64,000 nt of DNA from Polyodon spathula (lineage: Eukaryota; Chordata; Actinopteri; Acipenseriformes; Polyodontidae): positions 14,967,794 through 15,031,793 of the forward strand of contig NC_054536.1 in NCBI RefSeq assembly GCF_017654505.1, read 5' to 3'. The notes beneath the pieces are model-generated. The model did no database searches, was not told the DNA's origin, and worked only from the letters and a program-made list of their open reading frames with translations. The position numbers and the translations under genes are program-made. This document shows positions 37,160-52,378 of this stretch, piece after piece. Within the stretch, counting starts at the first letter, position 1. Each line of letters opens with the position of its first letter.

Positions 37160-39017
37160 AAACAGCTCTCTGCAAGAGAGACTTAAAATAATTAAACTGT
37201 AGGCGGTTGTATGTAGTATCCAAATTATCTCTGACTGCCAGGGCAGCTTTCAAATCTTCATCCTGATTATCTGCCCCTTCGCAGTCTGTTATATTTGTAA
37301 ACTTTTTTCTCAACCTGAATTAAAACAAAAAGGCAATTATTTCACATGGGTAATTCTTGAACTGAAAAAAAATAGTGTTTATGCATAGTTAGGGACCTTT
37401 GTGATCATGAACAAGACTGAAAACACATTACAGGAAATGTTTAATTATCTTTCCATTTTATTTCTTTAAATAGATGCAACCCTTGTTCTTCCCATAGCCA
37501 GAAGCAGCTTACATGACAGGAGTCTCCATTTACTCTAAATCATAATTGGCACAATTTTTGTCGGAAAGGAATTTTACAATTTCTGAAAGGAGACTACTCA
37601 GAGACCGTAACACAGTCTGAACTGATCAGTTCAGCCAAACATATGCATGAACATGACAGTGCTTGCAAGCAAGTGGTCTAATTTCCCTGGATCTTCTTTA
37701 AAATGAGATAGGATAAATTTTATGGGGTAGAATATACTCTTAATCCTACAATGCAGTGCTCAACAGAAGGATGCCTAATACATACTGGTACTAAAACCGT
37801 TGAGTATGGCTATGGCTTAAAAGTCAGCTGCATAGTCTTAAGATTTTCTTAGTTGAACTTTAATTAACCATTACGATAACAATAAAGTAATATTATTAAT
37901 GGTTTGTAACCATCTTGTTCCAAATTGTAATCTACTAAACTACAACTTTCTGTTATCTATGGCTACTATGATACAAAGGAATGGACAATAGAACATTGTC
38001 AAGTAACTGGTCTAGCTGTAAAATATGGTAGAATGCCGAACCCCCTTGCAAGAAGAGATCCTTTATCACCTGTTCTGAAAACGGAGCTTTCATTGGCTGA
38101 TTCTCTCTACACAGATACAGCTGAAATGAAAAGGCAGCTGGTCTTAAATGTGAACTACAGTATATTATATTAGTATTGAGAACAGTATGTAGCTTGGAAT
38201 GTTTCTGTGGGCTTGACTGTCCTACAAAGCTTAAAGATTAAATATTAATGATGGTATTAATTGAAGGTAGATTACATTGATATGCCTTTCTCATGCTGCC
38301 CAATGTATTGTATATATAATCAATATTTTATGGGCAACCGAAGTAAGCTGCTGGGAAGTCTCATTTTAATAAGCTTTCTGCACATTTAGAAACTCATAAC
38401 TCTTAACTGGTAAACGATTAATAATTTAAGACAAAACCCATTTTCAAGCTGTCCCTAAGTCACATTAACAATGCAAGACAAGCATATAAAAAAGTGGCAT
38501 CTTATATTGATGGGAAGTTCAGGGTGAAATAATTGGACTATTTGTTTGTTTGTTTTCAGGAAACTTGTTTTTTAATATCTAAATGTCTGTCCAAAGTGAT
38601 TTTAGATATGGCTTGATATCCTGCCTAATGTAACTCTTGTGTTAAACCACAAGTGGAATAGCCACCACTGGTGCCAACAGCTTCTCTATGGAGAGGTGCT
38701 TCTGTTCCAACATTATATCTTTCATCCTGCTATTTATTTTGACAATCCAAGATGCTTCGCTTTACAACCGATCATGGACATTTTCTGTTACCGCTGCCCA
38801 AATTCTGTTTTCTCTGTTTTATTGAACATTGTTTTCTCCAAACAATTTCTCTGCATTATCGCCACAACCTCTTCCTTAACAATATTACATAATCAAATGG
38901 GTAATTCTGGCTTTTTTTTTTTTTTTTTTTTTTTTGGCTTTTTCTCACAATGGTTTGATTTTAAGAAGCTATACTACCACAAAATAAACCTTCAGTTCTG
39001 TTAACATTATAAGAATT
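37157..39017. other. Unassigned non-coding stretch
   Basis: No gene recognised. A 24-base T-run at 38,912-38,935 lies just upstream of the SINE-like repeat. The open frame at 38,639-39,004 runs through that T-run and has no domain. Confidence 0.4.
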
Positions 39018-39235
39018 GGGGCTTCTGAGTGGCGAATCCGGTAAAAGCGCTCCGCGTGGGGGGCAGGATGCGCCCTATAGCTTGGACATTGCCAGTTCGA
39101 GGTGGCTTCATGGTGAGTCTGCAGTGTGTAAAGAAGCAGGTGGCTAACAGCAATTGCTTCAGAGGACAGCGTGTGTTCGTCTTCGCTGCTCCTGAGTCAG
39201 TGCAGGGGTGGTAGCGGTGAGCCGAGCCTAAAAAT
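39018..39235 (+). mobile_element. tRNA-derived SINE-like repeat
   Basis: GC-rich block in AT-rich DNA. It begins GGGGCTTCTGAGTGGCGAAT and contains an A-box-like string (GTGGCGAATCCGG, about 39,029) and a B-box-like string (CAGTTCGAGGTGG, about 39,093), the internal promoter pattern of a tRNA-headed SINE. It also carries GCGCTCCGCGTGG and GGATGCGCCCTATAG, features of a dispersed repeat I associate with sturgeon and other basal fish sequences. Open frames on both strands are chance. The tail and target duplication were not resolved. Confidence 0.75.
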
Positions 39236-40328
39236 AACTGCACATAAAACAGGACCTTATGTATATTTACCCCGACGGTGGTTTTATGAGTTAGACAATA
39301 AAGTCATCACGTGTATTATTCAGTCGACAATCTGAAAATACTGTCTGTTTTTAGGCATAATCCTGCCATGTTCATTCATTGCATCGCTTCTGTTGCATTC
39401 TATTGATCTTCTGCCAACGGAGGCTCACACAAATCTGAGTACATATTATTGAATATTGCTCGTGTTGTGGTAAAATGGCAAGTGATAATAGCAAATAGAA
39501 TGAGAAAGATTAGAGTCATGTAGGAAAAAAATCAGCTTGCATATTATAAATAATCTCCCAGTGTCTGCGTCTGTGTGGATAATTACATTTCCACCTTCAC
39601 TTTCTGTCCTGGACTGTTAAGACACATAATTAATTTCATTATTATCAGACTGTTTTTATTTCTGGAGTGTTGGAAATAAACCTACTGTAATTACTTGTTA
39701 AAGTGGATGCTTAAAAAAAAAACTTTTTGGAAACTTTAACAAAATGTAAAGTTTTTAGTATCATTTAAAAGGTAATGCAGTGAGTACTTACATAGCTTAT
39801 TGGACATGAAGTTACTGGGGCTTTAGCTACAATGGTGGAATTAACAATATTAGTCACGGAACACTGACATTTGGTTACCACATGACCCCCCCATAAGGGG
39901 AGCTTTTCTCCATACTTAAATATACACATTACCCACTCAAACACCCCCTACAGGCTAATGTACGGCTGTGGCAACTCTATCTATTCAGCATTGCTGTTTG
40001 GTGTCCAGTTGTCTATATAACCTCCTCGTCTGACTAACGACTGAAGAAGAGTTAATTAATATTCTTTACATTTTGTTTAAATAGGATGTTTGTGTGAGTC
40101 ATTGTATACACAACAATACAACATCATTAACTCTGGTAGCATTTACCTATCTTTTACATGTCATTATGATGCCATTAGCAGACACATAGGGTATTATTAA
40201 ACTGACAAAGCCCACATCACCAACAAGGTAGTTTTGCAGACATGCATAAACAAGTGTTCACTGTAATTTCCGACAAATAAAAAAAAAAAAAAAAAACATT
40301 TAATTAAGTTATATGTTCATGCCAATGG

Positions 40329-40330
<2 letters not shown>
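39236..40330. other. Unassigned non-coding stretch
   Basis: No gene or repeat family seen. The block at about 39.38-39.66 kb contains TAATTA-type homeodomain-like sites but nothing decisive. An A-run lies at 40,279-40,296. Confidence 0.4.

Positions 40331-40389
<59 letters not shown>
40331..40389. repeat. (AT)n microsatellite
   Basis: AT dinucleotide run of about 59 bases. Confidence 0.97.
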
Positions 40390-40392
<3 letters not shown>

Positions 40393-40909
40393 TAATTCTA
40401 TTCACGCATCACAGATTATATATGTATTCAATTATTATAAATACTACACTACATTTGCTTTGTTTATTGCATGTTCCCAAAACCCTTTCTTCTAATATAA
40501 AATTTTAAATATTTCCCCAAACCTAAATACACTTTGTGTTTTTCAATGAGAATTAGAAAAGACAGAGGGGTAGGTTACTAAGATGGGCCAGTCGCAGCAC
40601 AAACATACCGCAATCTGCATTTTCATTGCGACATTTAGCAAAGTATACATTTTGTAATATGTACTAAGAGAAAATATATTAATCGAAAGAGCCGCAATAT
40701 ACTAGTTTAAATATATTGGGTTTAAAAAAATACAATAAAATCACACACACACACTCCCTTACATTTATAGTGCAGTGTATTTTAAATATATAAATAATTT
40801 TGCAGAAAGAACACCAGTGTGTTTTGGGTAGGCTACACATATATTATGAACAAAAACATAAATCGGTACAGTACATCTATACAGTACAGTAGTAAAAGCA
40901 AATGAACAC

Positions 40910-41168
40910 TGTGGCAGGGCAGAGCCTGCTTGTAGATAAAGTGTTGGGGTTATGTGTTTTGGTGGTGGTTGGCAGGGATGGGGTTAATTCCTATCCTTGA
41001 CAAATACATGTGAGAATGTAGCTGTTACCAAATTAGATAATCAGTGCTACAAAGGGAACTTGATTAGGGGGAGGACTGTCATGGAGCTGGTAACAAGGGT
41101 AATTGATGTGTGGTTATACTTGTAGAGTATAGGTTTTGTGTGAATAATAAAAGTGTGCAGGAAAATGT
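40910..41168 (+). mobile_element. LTR-like repeat, + copy
   Basis: The copy begins TGTGGCAGGGCAG and carries GGGGTTAATTCCTATCC and ACATGTGAGAATG. It ends in a GTGTGAATAATAAAAGTG block containing an AATAAA-type signal. The same order appears on the minus strand at 61,746-62,235, and the last block is inverted at about 41,255-41,292. The TG start, signal order and repetition suggest an LTR or similar retroelement end. No internal genes are present. Confidence 0.6.
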
Positions 41169-41174
41169 TAAAAG

Positions 41175-41490
41175 TTATAGCTATAGCCCCCAGCCAAGAC
41201 TGGGATGGCACCCTTTAAATAGATGACCCAGACACAGTAACTGTATTTTAGAGCTTTCCTGCGCACTTTTGTTATTCACACAAAAATCAAACAAAATAAA
41301 ATCCTAACGCCAATTGGGAGCACGAATTAAACTTGGGTTTTAATCTAACTAAAGGGCTGGGACGGCTAAGCCGTTTTCCCAATAGAACCACTCCTTTTAA
41401 ATTTACCAGGCTGGGCAATTCCCTCGCTGGTTTTCCTTAACTAAACCGGACAGCTAAACTGTTTTATCGGTCACGAAACACATACAACAT
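41175..41490 (-). mobile_element. LTR-like repeat, - copy facing the + copy
   Basis: Read on the minus strand, this contains a GTGTGAATAACAAAAGTGCG block followed by GGGTCATCTATTTAAAGGG. The same kind of order ends the minus-strand copy at 61.75 kb. An internal string AACGGCTTAGCCGTCC recurs as AACAGTTTAGCTGTCC, a partial internal duplication. Its end faces the end of the + copy, so the two make an imperfect inverted repeat around 41,128-41,292. Boundaries are approximate. Confidence 0.55.
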
Positions 41491-41509
41491 ATAACTAGCA
41501 ATGGGTAGA

Positions 41510-42670
41510 AAGCCTCACCCGCTTCGACCTGTCTCGAACCATTTGAAGCAAACAGTGCTGTGAATCAAAGGTTCAGTTGGTTCACATGAAGCAGTACAGC
41601 ACGTGACACAAAAGCCAGCTGTTCTACAGAGCCTCTGAAGTTCCAGACGCTCGTGGTATTCAGTCACACATGCTCATGGAGTAAAATCTTGCTGACGATG
41701 TCGTAGGTACACTATCGAAACATTTTGATGGTATATTTACAAAAGAAGACACAAACCACCAATAGAACGTTTTACTTCGAATCAATAATGCTTCACTGAC
41801 ATGTAGAACTGGAAGGAAGAAAGTACTGTTTGTCAAATTACATTTTAAATAATTTTCAATTAATCATTCTTAAATTAAAAAACATATATTCATATGCTGG
41901 CTACTATTATGTGAAATTGAGGGAGATTAATTATTATTAGTTTAATTATTATACAAATAAATGTAATGATTACTTAAGAAGTTTTCCAGAAAGAATTGTT
42001 AATAAAATGTTTTGTCAAACCTTGTCAAAGAAGTCTTGAAATCAATGTTATTTCATTGTGATACATCAACAAAATAAATGTAACAGTATAAATATCAAAT
42101 TGCTGTAGTATTGAAAACACCATTACCTTATATTTAAAGCAGCAATAAAATAAAATCATATATTGTTGATGTTTGCACTACGACCGTGGGATCCATAGTG
42201 GCTTGGAGCCTAGTGGGATGAAGTAGTAGACTTCTCAATTCAGAGGTCAGGGTTCGTATCCACAAAGTAATGTAAGATGCATTTAAAATTATATATATAA
42301 TCTTTGTTAAATTAAAAAATATATATTCATATGCTGGCTACTATTATGTGAAATTGAGGGAGATTAATTATAGAAATATATATATATATATATAAATCTT
42401 AAAATCATTCACGGGATTCATTGTTTAATTGAGGCTTCAAATCATTAACAGGGTTCATTGATACTTCGGTGATTCACTACTTCAGCAGGTGATTCAAATG
42501 ACCACTGCTTCATGTGAAGCAAACAAAGGACGCAACCCGTCTCGAACCATATGAAGCAAATAGTGTTCAATTGGTTTGCATGAAGCAACACATCACGTGA
42601 TCTGGCTGAACCAGAATCATTGTCTTTAGCAGGTTCGCTGTGTCAGTGAGGCTTTAAGTCTTTATTTTAT
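41510..42670. repeat. Block of direct repeats in A-B-B-A order
   Basis: Two sequences each occur twice in the same orientation. A (GTCTCGAACCAT...GAAGCAAA) is at about 41,531 and 42,538; B (TTCATATGCTGGCTACTATT and following) is at about 41,888 and 42,325. A weaker relative of the A type (GAAGCAAATGGTTC) lies at 43,266. The arrangement suggests nested or duplicated small mobile elements. No coding domain is present. A short (TA)n run lies at about 42,377-42,394. Confidence 0.65.
42190..42262 (+). other. tRNA-like sequence (pseudo-tRNA or SINE head)
   Basis: The sequence contains an A-box-like GAGCCTAGTGGG near 42,207, a B-box-like GGTTCGTATCC (42,251-42,261; consensus GGTTCGANNCC) and, between them, a possible 7-bp anticodon stem GACTTCT/AGAGGTC with a six-base loop. 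The acceptor stem does not close convincingly. It is best read as a tRNA-derived remnant, not a working tRNA gene. Confidence 0.4.
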
Positions 42671-44789
42671 TTATTTTTATATATAACTTGGCTATATAGC
42701 CTACACACAAAACTATTTGTGGGGTCCTCCTCCCATACATTTGTTATAATGTTATGTTATAGTTTTTCAAATGAGCAACAAATGAAACATTTAGTGCAGT
42801 TCCTGTATTTTTTTTTTCTTTTTAATCAAGATGCTGCATTTTGTTTTTATCAAAAATGTCTTTTTATCAAACATTTTAGTTATGTATTTTTCAAACCAAA
42901 AAGAACAGCAGCATATGCCTTCTTTTCTAAAGTAACATTATAGTGTTTTCAATTGTACAACAATTTTAAATTTCAAGTATGATCATTTATTTCTTTATTT
43001 ATGTTTTCGGGATAGTCACATGTGTGGTTGATATATAACCATATAACAGTAAGACATTAAGTAAAAAAAAAAAAAAATGACAGTGTAAAAGCATGCTTTA
43101 CAAAGTCTATCGTGTACATTAGGCTACAGATCACAATTTCAAATGCGTTCTCCTTGGAAATAAGTCTATGTAACTCTTGAGTATATTCAATGACGCAGCT
43201 TTACCAATACATGTCACTATGGAGAATGAAGTGCTTCAGGTGATTCGGATCAGTGAATCTTTCGTGAAGCAAATGGTTCAAAGGGTTCAGTGTTTCAAGG
43301 GGCTTCACTATCTCCACCCCCTTTTTGCAAATGTATTCAGGAACATCCATTACATTTTCATCTACGCTTAAATCGCTAACAGAAACTGCTGCCACAAAGC
43401 ATTCCTCAAAAAGTTGCAAATAGCATTCCGCTTGTTTAGTACATTTCACCCAAGACTTCCGAGTCATTTGCAACTATTGCAACCTGCACAACACTTTAGT
43501 ACACCTACCCTTAGAATATGAAAAATGTTAATAAAAAAGTGCTGTTTTGTGATGCTGATTGACTGACTGCACTCACTGTCAGGTATTGAGCCAGGTACCG
43601 GGTAATGTATACTAAATTGAAGGGTATTAAACTTCCCTGGGTTTTCTATAATAATAACAGTATCCCCTTATAGTCACTTAGGACTTTGTCACTTTTTTAA
43701 AACATGAGGCAGAACCTTCAAAGACAATAAAGCAACATCTTATTAAACGTGAACGCAGTGCCCTGTTTTTGATTCCTACAGGTGCTGGAAACCAACAAAT
43801 GGTTTTTGAAAGACTGTTGGTGTGCACCTAAGAAATTATTACATTTCTATGTCAGGGATGGTAATATGCTAAGACAATTGCACATTGACTTTGGAACGTT
43901 TGCTCTGACACAGCTGTTGATCTCTGGGTTTACTCTTGCTGATTTAAAAGAAAGCGAAAATGAAGTAGCTTGAGGCATATACACGGTACAGGGAAAGGGG
44001 ATTTTTTTGTTCTTCTGACTCTCCTGGCTGTGCACCTTTCATAATTTTCAAGACAGGTTGCCTCTTCCACATGTTGAAGTTAAGGAAAGATGAACATATG
44101 TCAACAAGTGTACCTTAAAGCTGGCAAATCAACTCACTCTATACAGTTCTCTAAGTATGTCAAGTGTCTTTTAACAAAATGCAAAAAAAGCTCCAGGATG
44201 TTGAGCATACATGAGTACATGTCACATCCCAATAAATCAGCCTTATACATATTTTATGCTAATGCTACTTTATTGTGTAAGGTGAGACACACAGAACTGG
44301 GTCTGTGAACAAACACTGGTGGTTTTCTCTGCAATCAGACAGATGGAAGACCTGGTTCTACAAATGTTGTCGGCCTAAATAAAAAAAATAATATTATGTG
44401 ATTATTGGAACAAGTGAGCTTATATAGTGTATTTGTTTCTGTTATAACTTTTAAAAAAAAACTAAAAAGGATTTTTATTTATCTTGAGTGGTTTTATTGA
44501 TTTGAAAGGCAACAGTATTAATAACATTTGCTGTTTATATCAGAACATTTGTAAAATGACAGTATTGAAAAATCCATAAATTCTACAATTAAGTTCTTTC
44601 CTCTATACTAGAATGATCCCAATACAAATATTGTGTTTTTACTTTTATTAGTATTGACTAAAGAGTCCCCGTAGGTGTTTCAGATGTAAAGGGTAATAGT
44701 CTTTAACTTTATACAAATAAATAAAGAAAATAACAAAAAAGGGCACTAGATTGCTTATATTGCAGCTCTGTAACAGATATTTGCTGACC
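42671..44789. other. Unassigned non-coding stretch
   Basis: No gene recognised. Open frames at 43,201-43,473 (-) and 43,782-43,973 (+) have no domain. An A-run lies near 43,062-43,077. Confidence 0.4.
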
Positions 44790-45040
44790 AATGTGTGAAA
44801 ACATTTGCCAAAGAAAATCTTTATCCTCGGTATTCATACAATGCTGATAAGCCCTTTTACTCCATACAGAATAGAAAACAAGATTATTCAGCATTGGGTA
44901 AGCTCAAATTAATTACATTTCTGAATATATCTGAAATCAAATTAAAGTGCTTCAATTGCAATCACTTCTGTCCTGAAAACAACATACTTAAAAGAAAAAT
45001 GATACACATACAGTACTATATAGTGTACACTCCTTCTGCA
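44790..45040. repeat. Local direct duplication, copy 1
   Basis: This matches 45,677-45,965 in the same orientation, about 890 bp apart. The best block runs from GATAAGCCCTTTTAC through ATTATTCAGCATTGGGTAAG and CTCAAATTAATTA. A weaker continuation contains CACTTC...CCTGAAA...CATACTTAAA. Confidence 0.85.
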
Positions 45041-45676
45041 TAGTCCAGTGTCCTGGGTGATTTTAAATTGTGTATAGCTGAATAAAATATAATGAATAAA
45101 AGCATTCCGGTACCTATTTTTACTACAGGCACCTGGAATCAGATTAATTACTTTTTTTACATTTACAGCAGTGTCAATGCAAATGGCTAAAGGTTTCTGT
45201 GCTACAAAATTAATTGTCTGGCTCAATGGGATTGATTTGTAGAGTAAATAAGATTGTAATTAATATGACAGGAAAACATTCATAGCAAATGCCATATCTT
45301 TATAATGGAGCAAATGCATCTATTGTTTCCTCATTTTAATTAAAATGCTCTCTGGCATTCTCTTTTGAATGATGGACCTTTCACATCACCTTTATTCTTA
45401 ATGTCTTTAATGGATCTTTGCATCAGAACAACTCCTTCCCAATGTGCAAGTTAATTGAATGACTGAGAACCTTGTTCCATTCAATTCAGCTTTATGCAAA
45501 AATGTAAGCATGTGTTGAAATAATGTGGTTTCTGAATGAATTAATACCAGGTGTTGAGACAATAGATTGATAAAGAACATAAGAGTTCCACAGGCTCTGC
45601 CTGTAAATGGCTTCTTACTAACTAGTCAAAAGAATGCTATTTTTGCAAATGCTTTGCAGTATATAAATATATTATC

Positions 45677-45965
45677 AATTTGTGAAAACAAAAAATAGTC
45701 CCAAATCTCTATCTTTGGTATTCACACAATACTGTTCTTAAATGCATGTGGAGTTGATAAGCCCTTTTACCCCATACAGAATAAAAACAAGATTATTCAG
45801 CATTGGGTAAGCTCAAATTAATTATGTTTCTAAATACATCTTCACTTCATCAAATGATGAAAAATAATGTCAGCAGTCTTCAGATCAAAGTACAGGTGCA
45901 GCCACTTCCATTCCTGAAAGCAAAATGCTTAAAGAAAACCGTTACACCTATTATATCTACTAGAA
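45677..45965. repeat. Local direct duplication, copy 2
   Basis: Partner of 44,790-45,040. It carries small insertions relative to copy 1, including about 18 bases before GATAAGCCCTTTTAC and a segment after CTAAATACATC. The two copies share one continuous highly similar core of roughly 80 bases. Confidence 0.85.
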
Positions 45966-48918
<2,953 letters not shown>

Positions 48919-49116
48919 ATTGGCTCTTAGAGATCTCTTGTGAAAAGAATTTTGCAGTGTACCAAAGAGGAAGAACTTTTAAAAGATAATTGTGTTTAAG
49001 AGACAGAAGTTTTAGGAACCAGATAATTGTGTTAGTTTTGTAGTTGTAGGTCAAATACAATTGAAAATATGCTGTAAAAAAAGTAATCTGGCAAGGAACG
49101 TCACGAAAGTAACAAG
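48919..49116 (+). promoter_or_regulatory. Weak candidate first exon with CCAAT box
   Basis: An inverted CCAAT box (ATTGG, 48,919-48,923) is followed about 195 bases later by a near-perfect donor, AACAAG/GTAAGG (GT at 49,117). It could be an alternative first exon of the downstream cadherin, but single motifs of this kind are common by chance. Confidence 0.18.
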
Positions 49117-49117
49117 G

Positions 49118-52100
49118 TAAGGCTGAGTTTTTTTATTGTGTTATTTTATTTAAACCTTAAGCATGAAGTTTTACTTTTACTGCTAACCTCAATACGGAAT
49201 ACTTTCAGTCTACAATTATTTGAAGCTTACTCTAATTAATTAATTAATTAACTAATTAATTACATGTTTATATACCAATATGAGGGTTAACTAGTGACAC
49301 AAAGTCGTTTATCGCACAGCATGGGTTACATTACAAATTCAGGCATTTGAGTCCTAACATAAAAATAAATATAACGTAGCTGAAATCTTAAATCAGGAAA
49401 TTGCAACTGATACTTACAAATGGACAACCTTCAAGCGTGCATTTTGTTTTTGGTCAGATGTGGTCTTTGTTAAATATTTAAATATATTGTTTGGTAACAT
49501 TTGCAGTATATGTTTTCAAAGATGTAGCATATACATAAGTTTTGAAGCTTATGGAATGAACATATAACATATAAATATACCATTTCCAATAGAAATGTAT
49601 GATTTCTACTTGTTTTGTAGAATTTAGGTTGATAGAACAAGCTGCACTGATTGTGTTGACCTAAGAGCTGCATATCTGAAATTCACTGCAGAGGCTTTAA
49701 TCACTGCAATTTAAAGAGGTTAAGGGTTACTCAATAAAGGACTGTATCTGCCCTACAGTGTTCTAAAACATTAAACTGAAACGTCCTAATGAGTTTTTAT
49801 ATGAAAAATGATCAGCAATCACATTTCCATATAGTACAAAGAGCTACACACTTTTAGTTGTTTCTGAGAAGGAGATTAAAGATTTAAAAGCTGCTGAACT
49901 TTTTTGATATGAAGCTAACCCTCCCCACGTCTTTTAAATAAGTTCATCTTTTCAAAGAATTCAGTTTTCTGAACGGTAACTGGCTGATGATTTCTCTAAT
50001 CCATTCATATCCTATTTCATCACTAAAACAAGGACACACACACACACACATACACAATTACCTCACAGATTTAATTTATGTCCAAAATGACACTGATTGC
50101 AAACTTTCCTCATGACACTTATTCACAATGGCATCCTTTCCATGCACCAGTGCTTGATATGAATGAAAGTTGGTTTGATTCAATTTCTTCATAACTGACG
50201 ATGTTCTTTTATCCCTCCCAGTAATAAACAAATGATTAAAAAGCCTGTAAAATAGGCTTTTTTGCAAGGAAACAGGGGAGGTGTGGGTGGCTCTGTGCAG
50301 GGGAAAAGGCTTAGTTATCCGTTCCCAGTTTGATGTTCTTGAGTTACAGATCAGGTGCAAAAAAATAATTAAGAACATATTATACTAAACCTCCTAAAAG
50401 GAGAATGATGCACCAAAGAGACAGGTTCCATTGAGAACAGGGCATAGAGCAATTAAAGCAGGGCGTGGCGGGTTCAAAGCATAGCGGTTGCTGCTTTCTG
50501 AAAAAAAAAAAACACTCTAGAGGTAAAAGCAGATTATTGTGATTCAAGCCTTTCTTCTGAACCTACATGGTGCAGAGAGTAAGAGGCATCCCATTGCTAA
50601 AATGTGCCTTTTGAAAATAACAATTTAATGTGCTGTTCTCTTTCCTTCATAGAGATTTCTTAAACTTGAACGTAGATGAAAGTAACAGCTTGGGATGTTT
50701 CTCACCAGTTTATTCATTTGTAGTTACTGTTTTTTTTTTTGCTTTAAAACTAGATTCCTGGCTGGGTTTTCTTCTACAGGGTGGTGCATCTTTGTCTGAT
50801 AAAAGGGGGTCTTCATATATTCCTGAAAGACTTAAAAGCGCCATTTATAACTAGTGACTGGAAAACCTGCATGCAACTTTTTGCAGCAAGGACAAGGACA
50901 GAGAAAATTATCCTAGGCAATGGAACTGGAAACAAGAATGAACAACACAAAGGAATTGATGAGAAAGGACTTCATTTTGTGCTCCTGGGGTCAAAGATAT
51001 GAACTGCATCCATGGTGGCAATTTTTACCATGAGAAATTGATTGTTGTTAACAAATTAGACATGACACAGTTTTTAACTTTTCAATGTGGGCCTTTCTAG
51101 ATAGCATTGGCTTTTTTCTGCTTCTGTGCTTCTTAAATCTGTTCCATGGAAATTGATTAAGGGGAACAGCAACAAAGCTTATAACAACACAGTATCAACA
51201 TCCGCATAGATTGATAGATCAGTTTATATTTGCCTTCAATAAGAATTCTCTTTTTGTATAGCTGTATTTTTAAGAAATGGTGTTTGTTTGCATTTTCTAT
51301 TCCACTTGCTAAATTTGAAATATGCTAAATTGTTTGTAATTACTGTGCAAATACAATTGGTTCAGACAGCTTGAGTATTAGACAGCTGAGGACATTGGAC
51401 TTCTAAGTCTTGAACGCCATCTGCGGCAACCAATATGGAAGCAGTCCTGCAGTAGCTGCTGTTCCACATAAAACACTTTGCAATTCTGGACCCAAGACTA
51501 ATAGCTTAACATATTGTTTGGAACGCCTTTGCATTCTTTTATTTATCTCAGCAAGCTTATCATATTGTAACATATTCCAAGCAACTTGTGTGGTTATTTA
51601 AACAAAAAAAAAAAAATGCTGCTTTTCACAAGTGAAAAGGCATAATATTATAGAAAGAAAGACGTGTAGAGTATTTTTGGCAGCACAATAAGGTGATGTC
51701 ACCTCATTAAACACAACAAGACAGAAGAAAATAAATGGCTGCAATCTGTGACCCTAAATGAGGTCACCGGCCAATTTGACTTCATTACAACAAACAGGCC
51801 TCTTGAATGTGGAGAAAGGACCACTAATGGAGGTCAGCATTCCTCCACTCACTCATGTCATTCAGTCTTTGGAGTGGAATTGCGAGATAGACTCATTGTG
51901 GGGACATCCAACAATAGAGCCTTGCCCACCAGTGCCTCAAAATGTTTTGTCCCCATTAAATAATGATTAACTGACTATTGAAATTCTAAGAGTGACAGTG
52001 AGACACAATAGATGTTTTTTTTTTTTTTTTTTTTTTTAAGCTATTTTTAAAATACTTTTTTTGAATTATACTTTCTAAAATACTCATGTTGTCAACCCCA

Positions 52101-52277
52101 AGGCCCCATGTTTCCTAATGGTTCTGAACATTGCTGGCACAGGATTATAAGCAGAGAACCAAGAGAGGGTGGTGATGGGTAGTGTAAAGTATCTTGTGTT
52201 TGCACTTCTTTACATATTTATTTACATGCCAATGTAAAATGTCAGATTGCCATCATTTTCTTAAGTGATAGTGCCCG
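49118..52277. other. Unassigned non-coding stretch
   Basis: Contains a (TTAA)n run at about 49,233-49,262, a short (CA)n at about 50,033-50,050 and a T-run at 52,015-52,037. The less AT-rich block at 51.73-51.96 kb has two overlapping open frames without recognisable product. Confidence 0.4.
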
Positions 52278-52378
52278 TCGATGAAGGCTCTACCGTGTGG
52301 CATTTGAACGCAACTGGAGTTATGTGTCCTGAGCCGAAGAAGTCAAGGTCAACTACCATATGGAAGAGCCTTCAATGA
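52278..52378. repeat. 101-nt foldback (hairpin)
   Basis: Arms 52,278-52,300 and 52,356-52,378 are inverted repeats, sharing 18 of 23 positions with two further G-U wobble pairs in one transcript sense; the core is TGAAGGCTCT/AGAGCCTTCA. Pairing continues weakly inward for about 10 more bases. It could be the remnant of a small inverted-repeat transposon or form an RNA hairpin. No transcription evidence. Confidence 0.6.

Noticed and set aside
37062..37313. Minus-strand open frame rich in Tyr-Ile, with similar ones at 47,092-47,280, 57,611-57,799 and 61,586-61,786
   Set aside because: These are translations of TA or TG microsatellites.
39007..39243. Open frames on both strands
   Set aside because: They overlap a tRNA-headed SINE-like repeat.
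42190..42262. Functional tRNA gene
   Set aside because: The B box departs from consensus and the acceptor stem does not close; kept only as a tRNA-like remnant.
43201..43473. 90-codon minus-strand open frame
   Set aside because: No domain; it overlaps a GAAGCAAA-type repeat related to the block at 41.5 kb.
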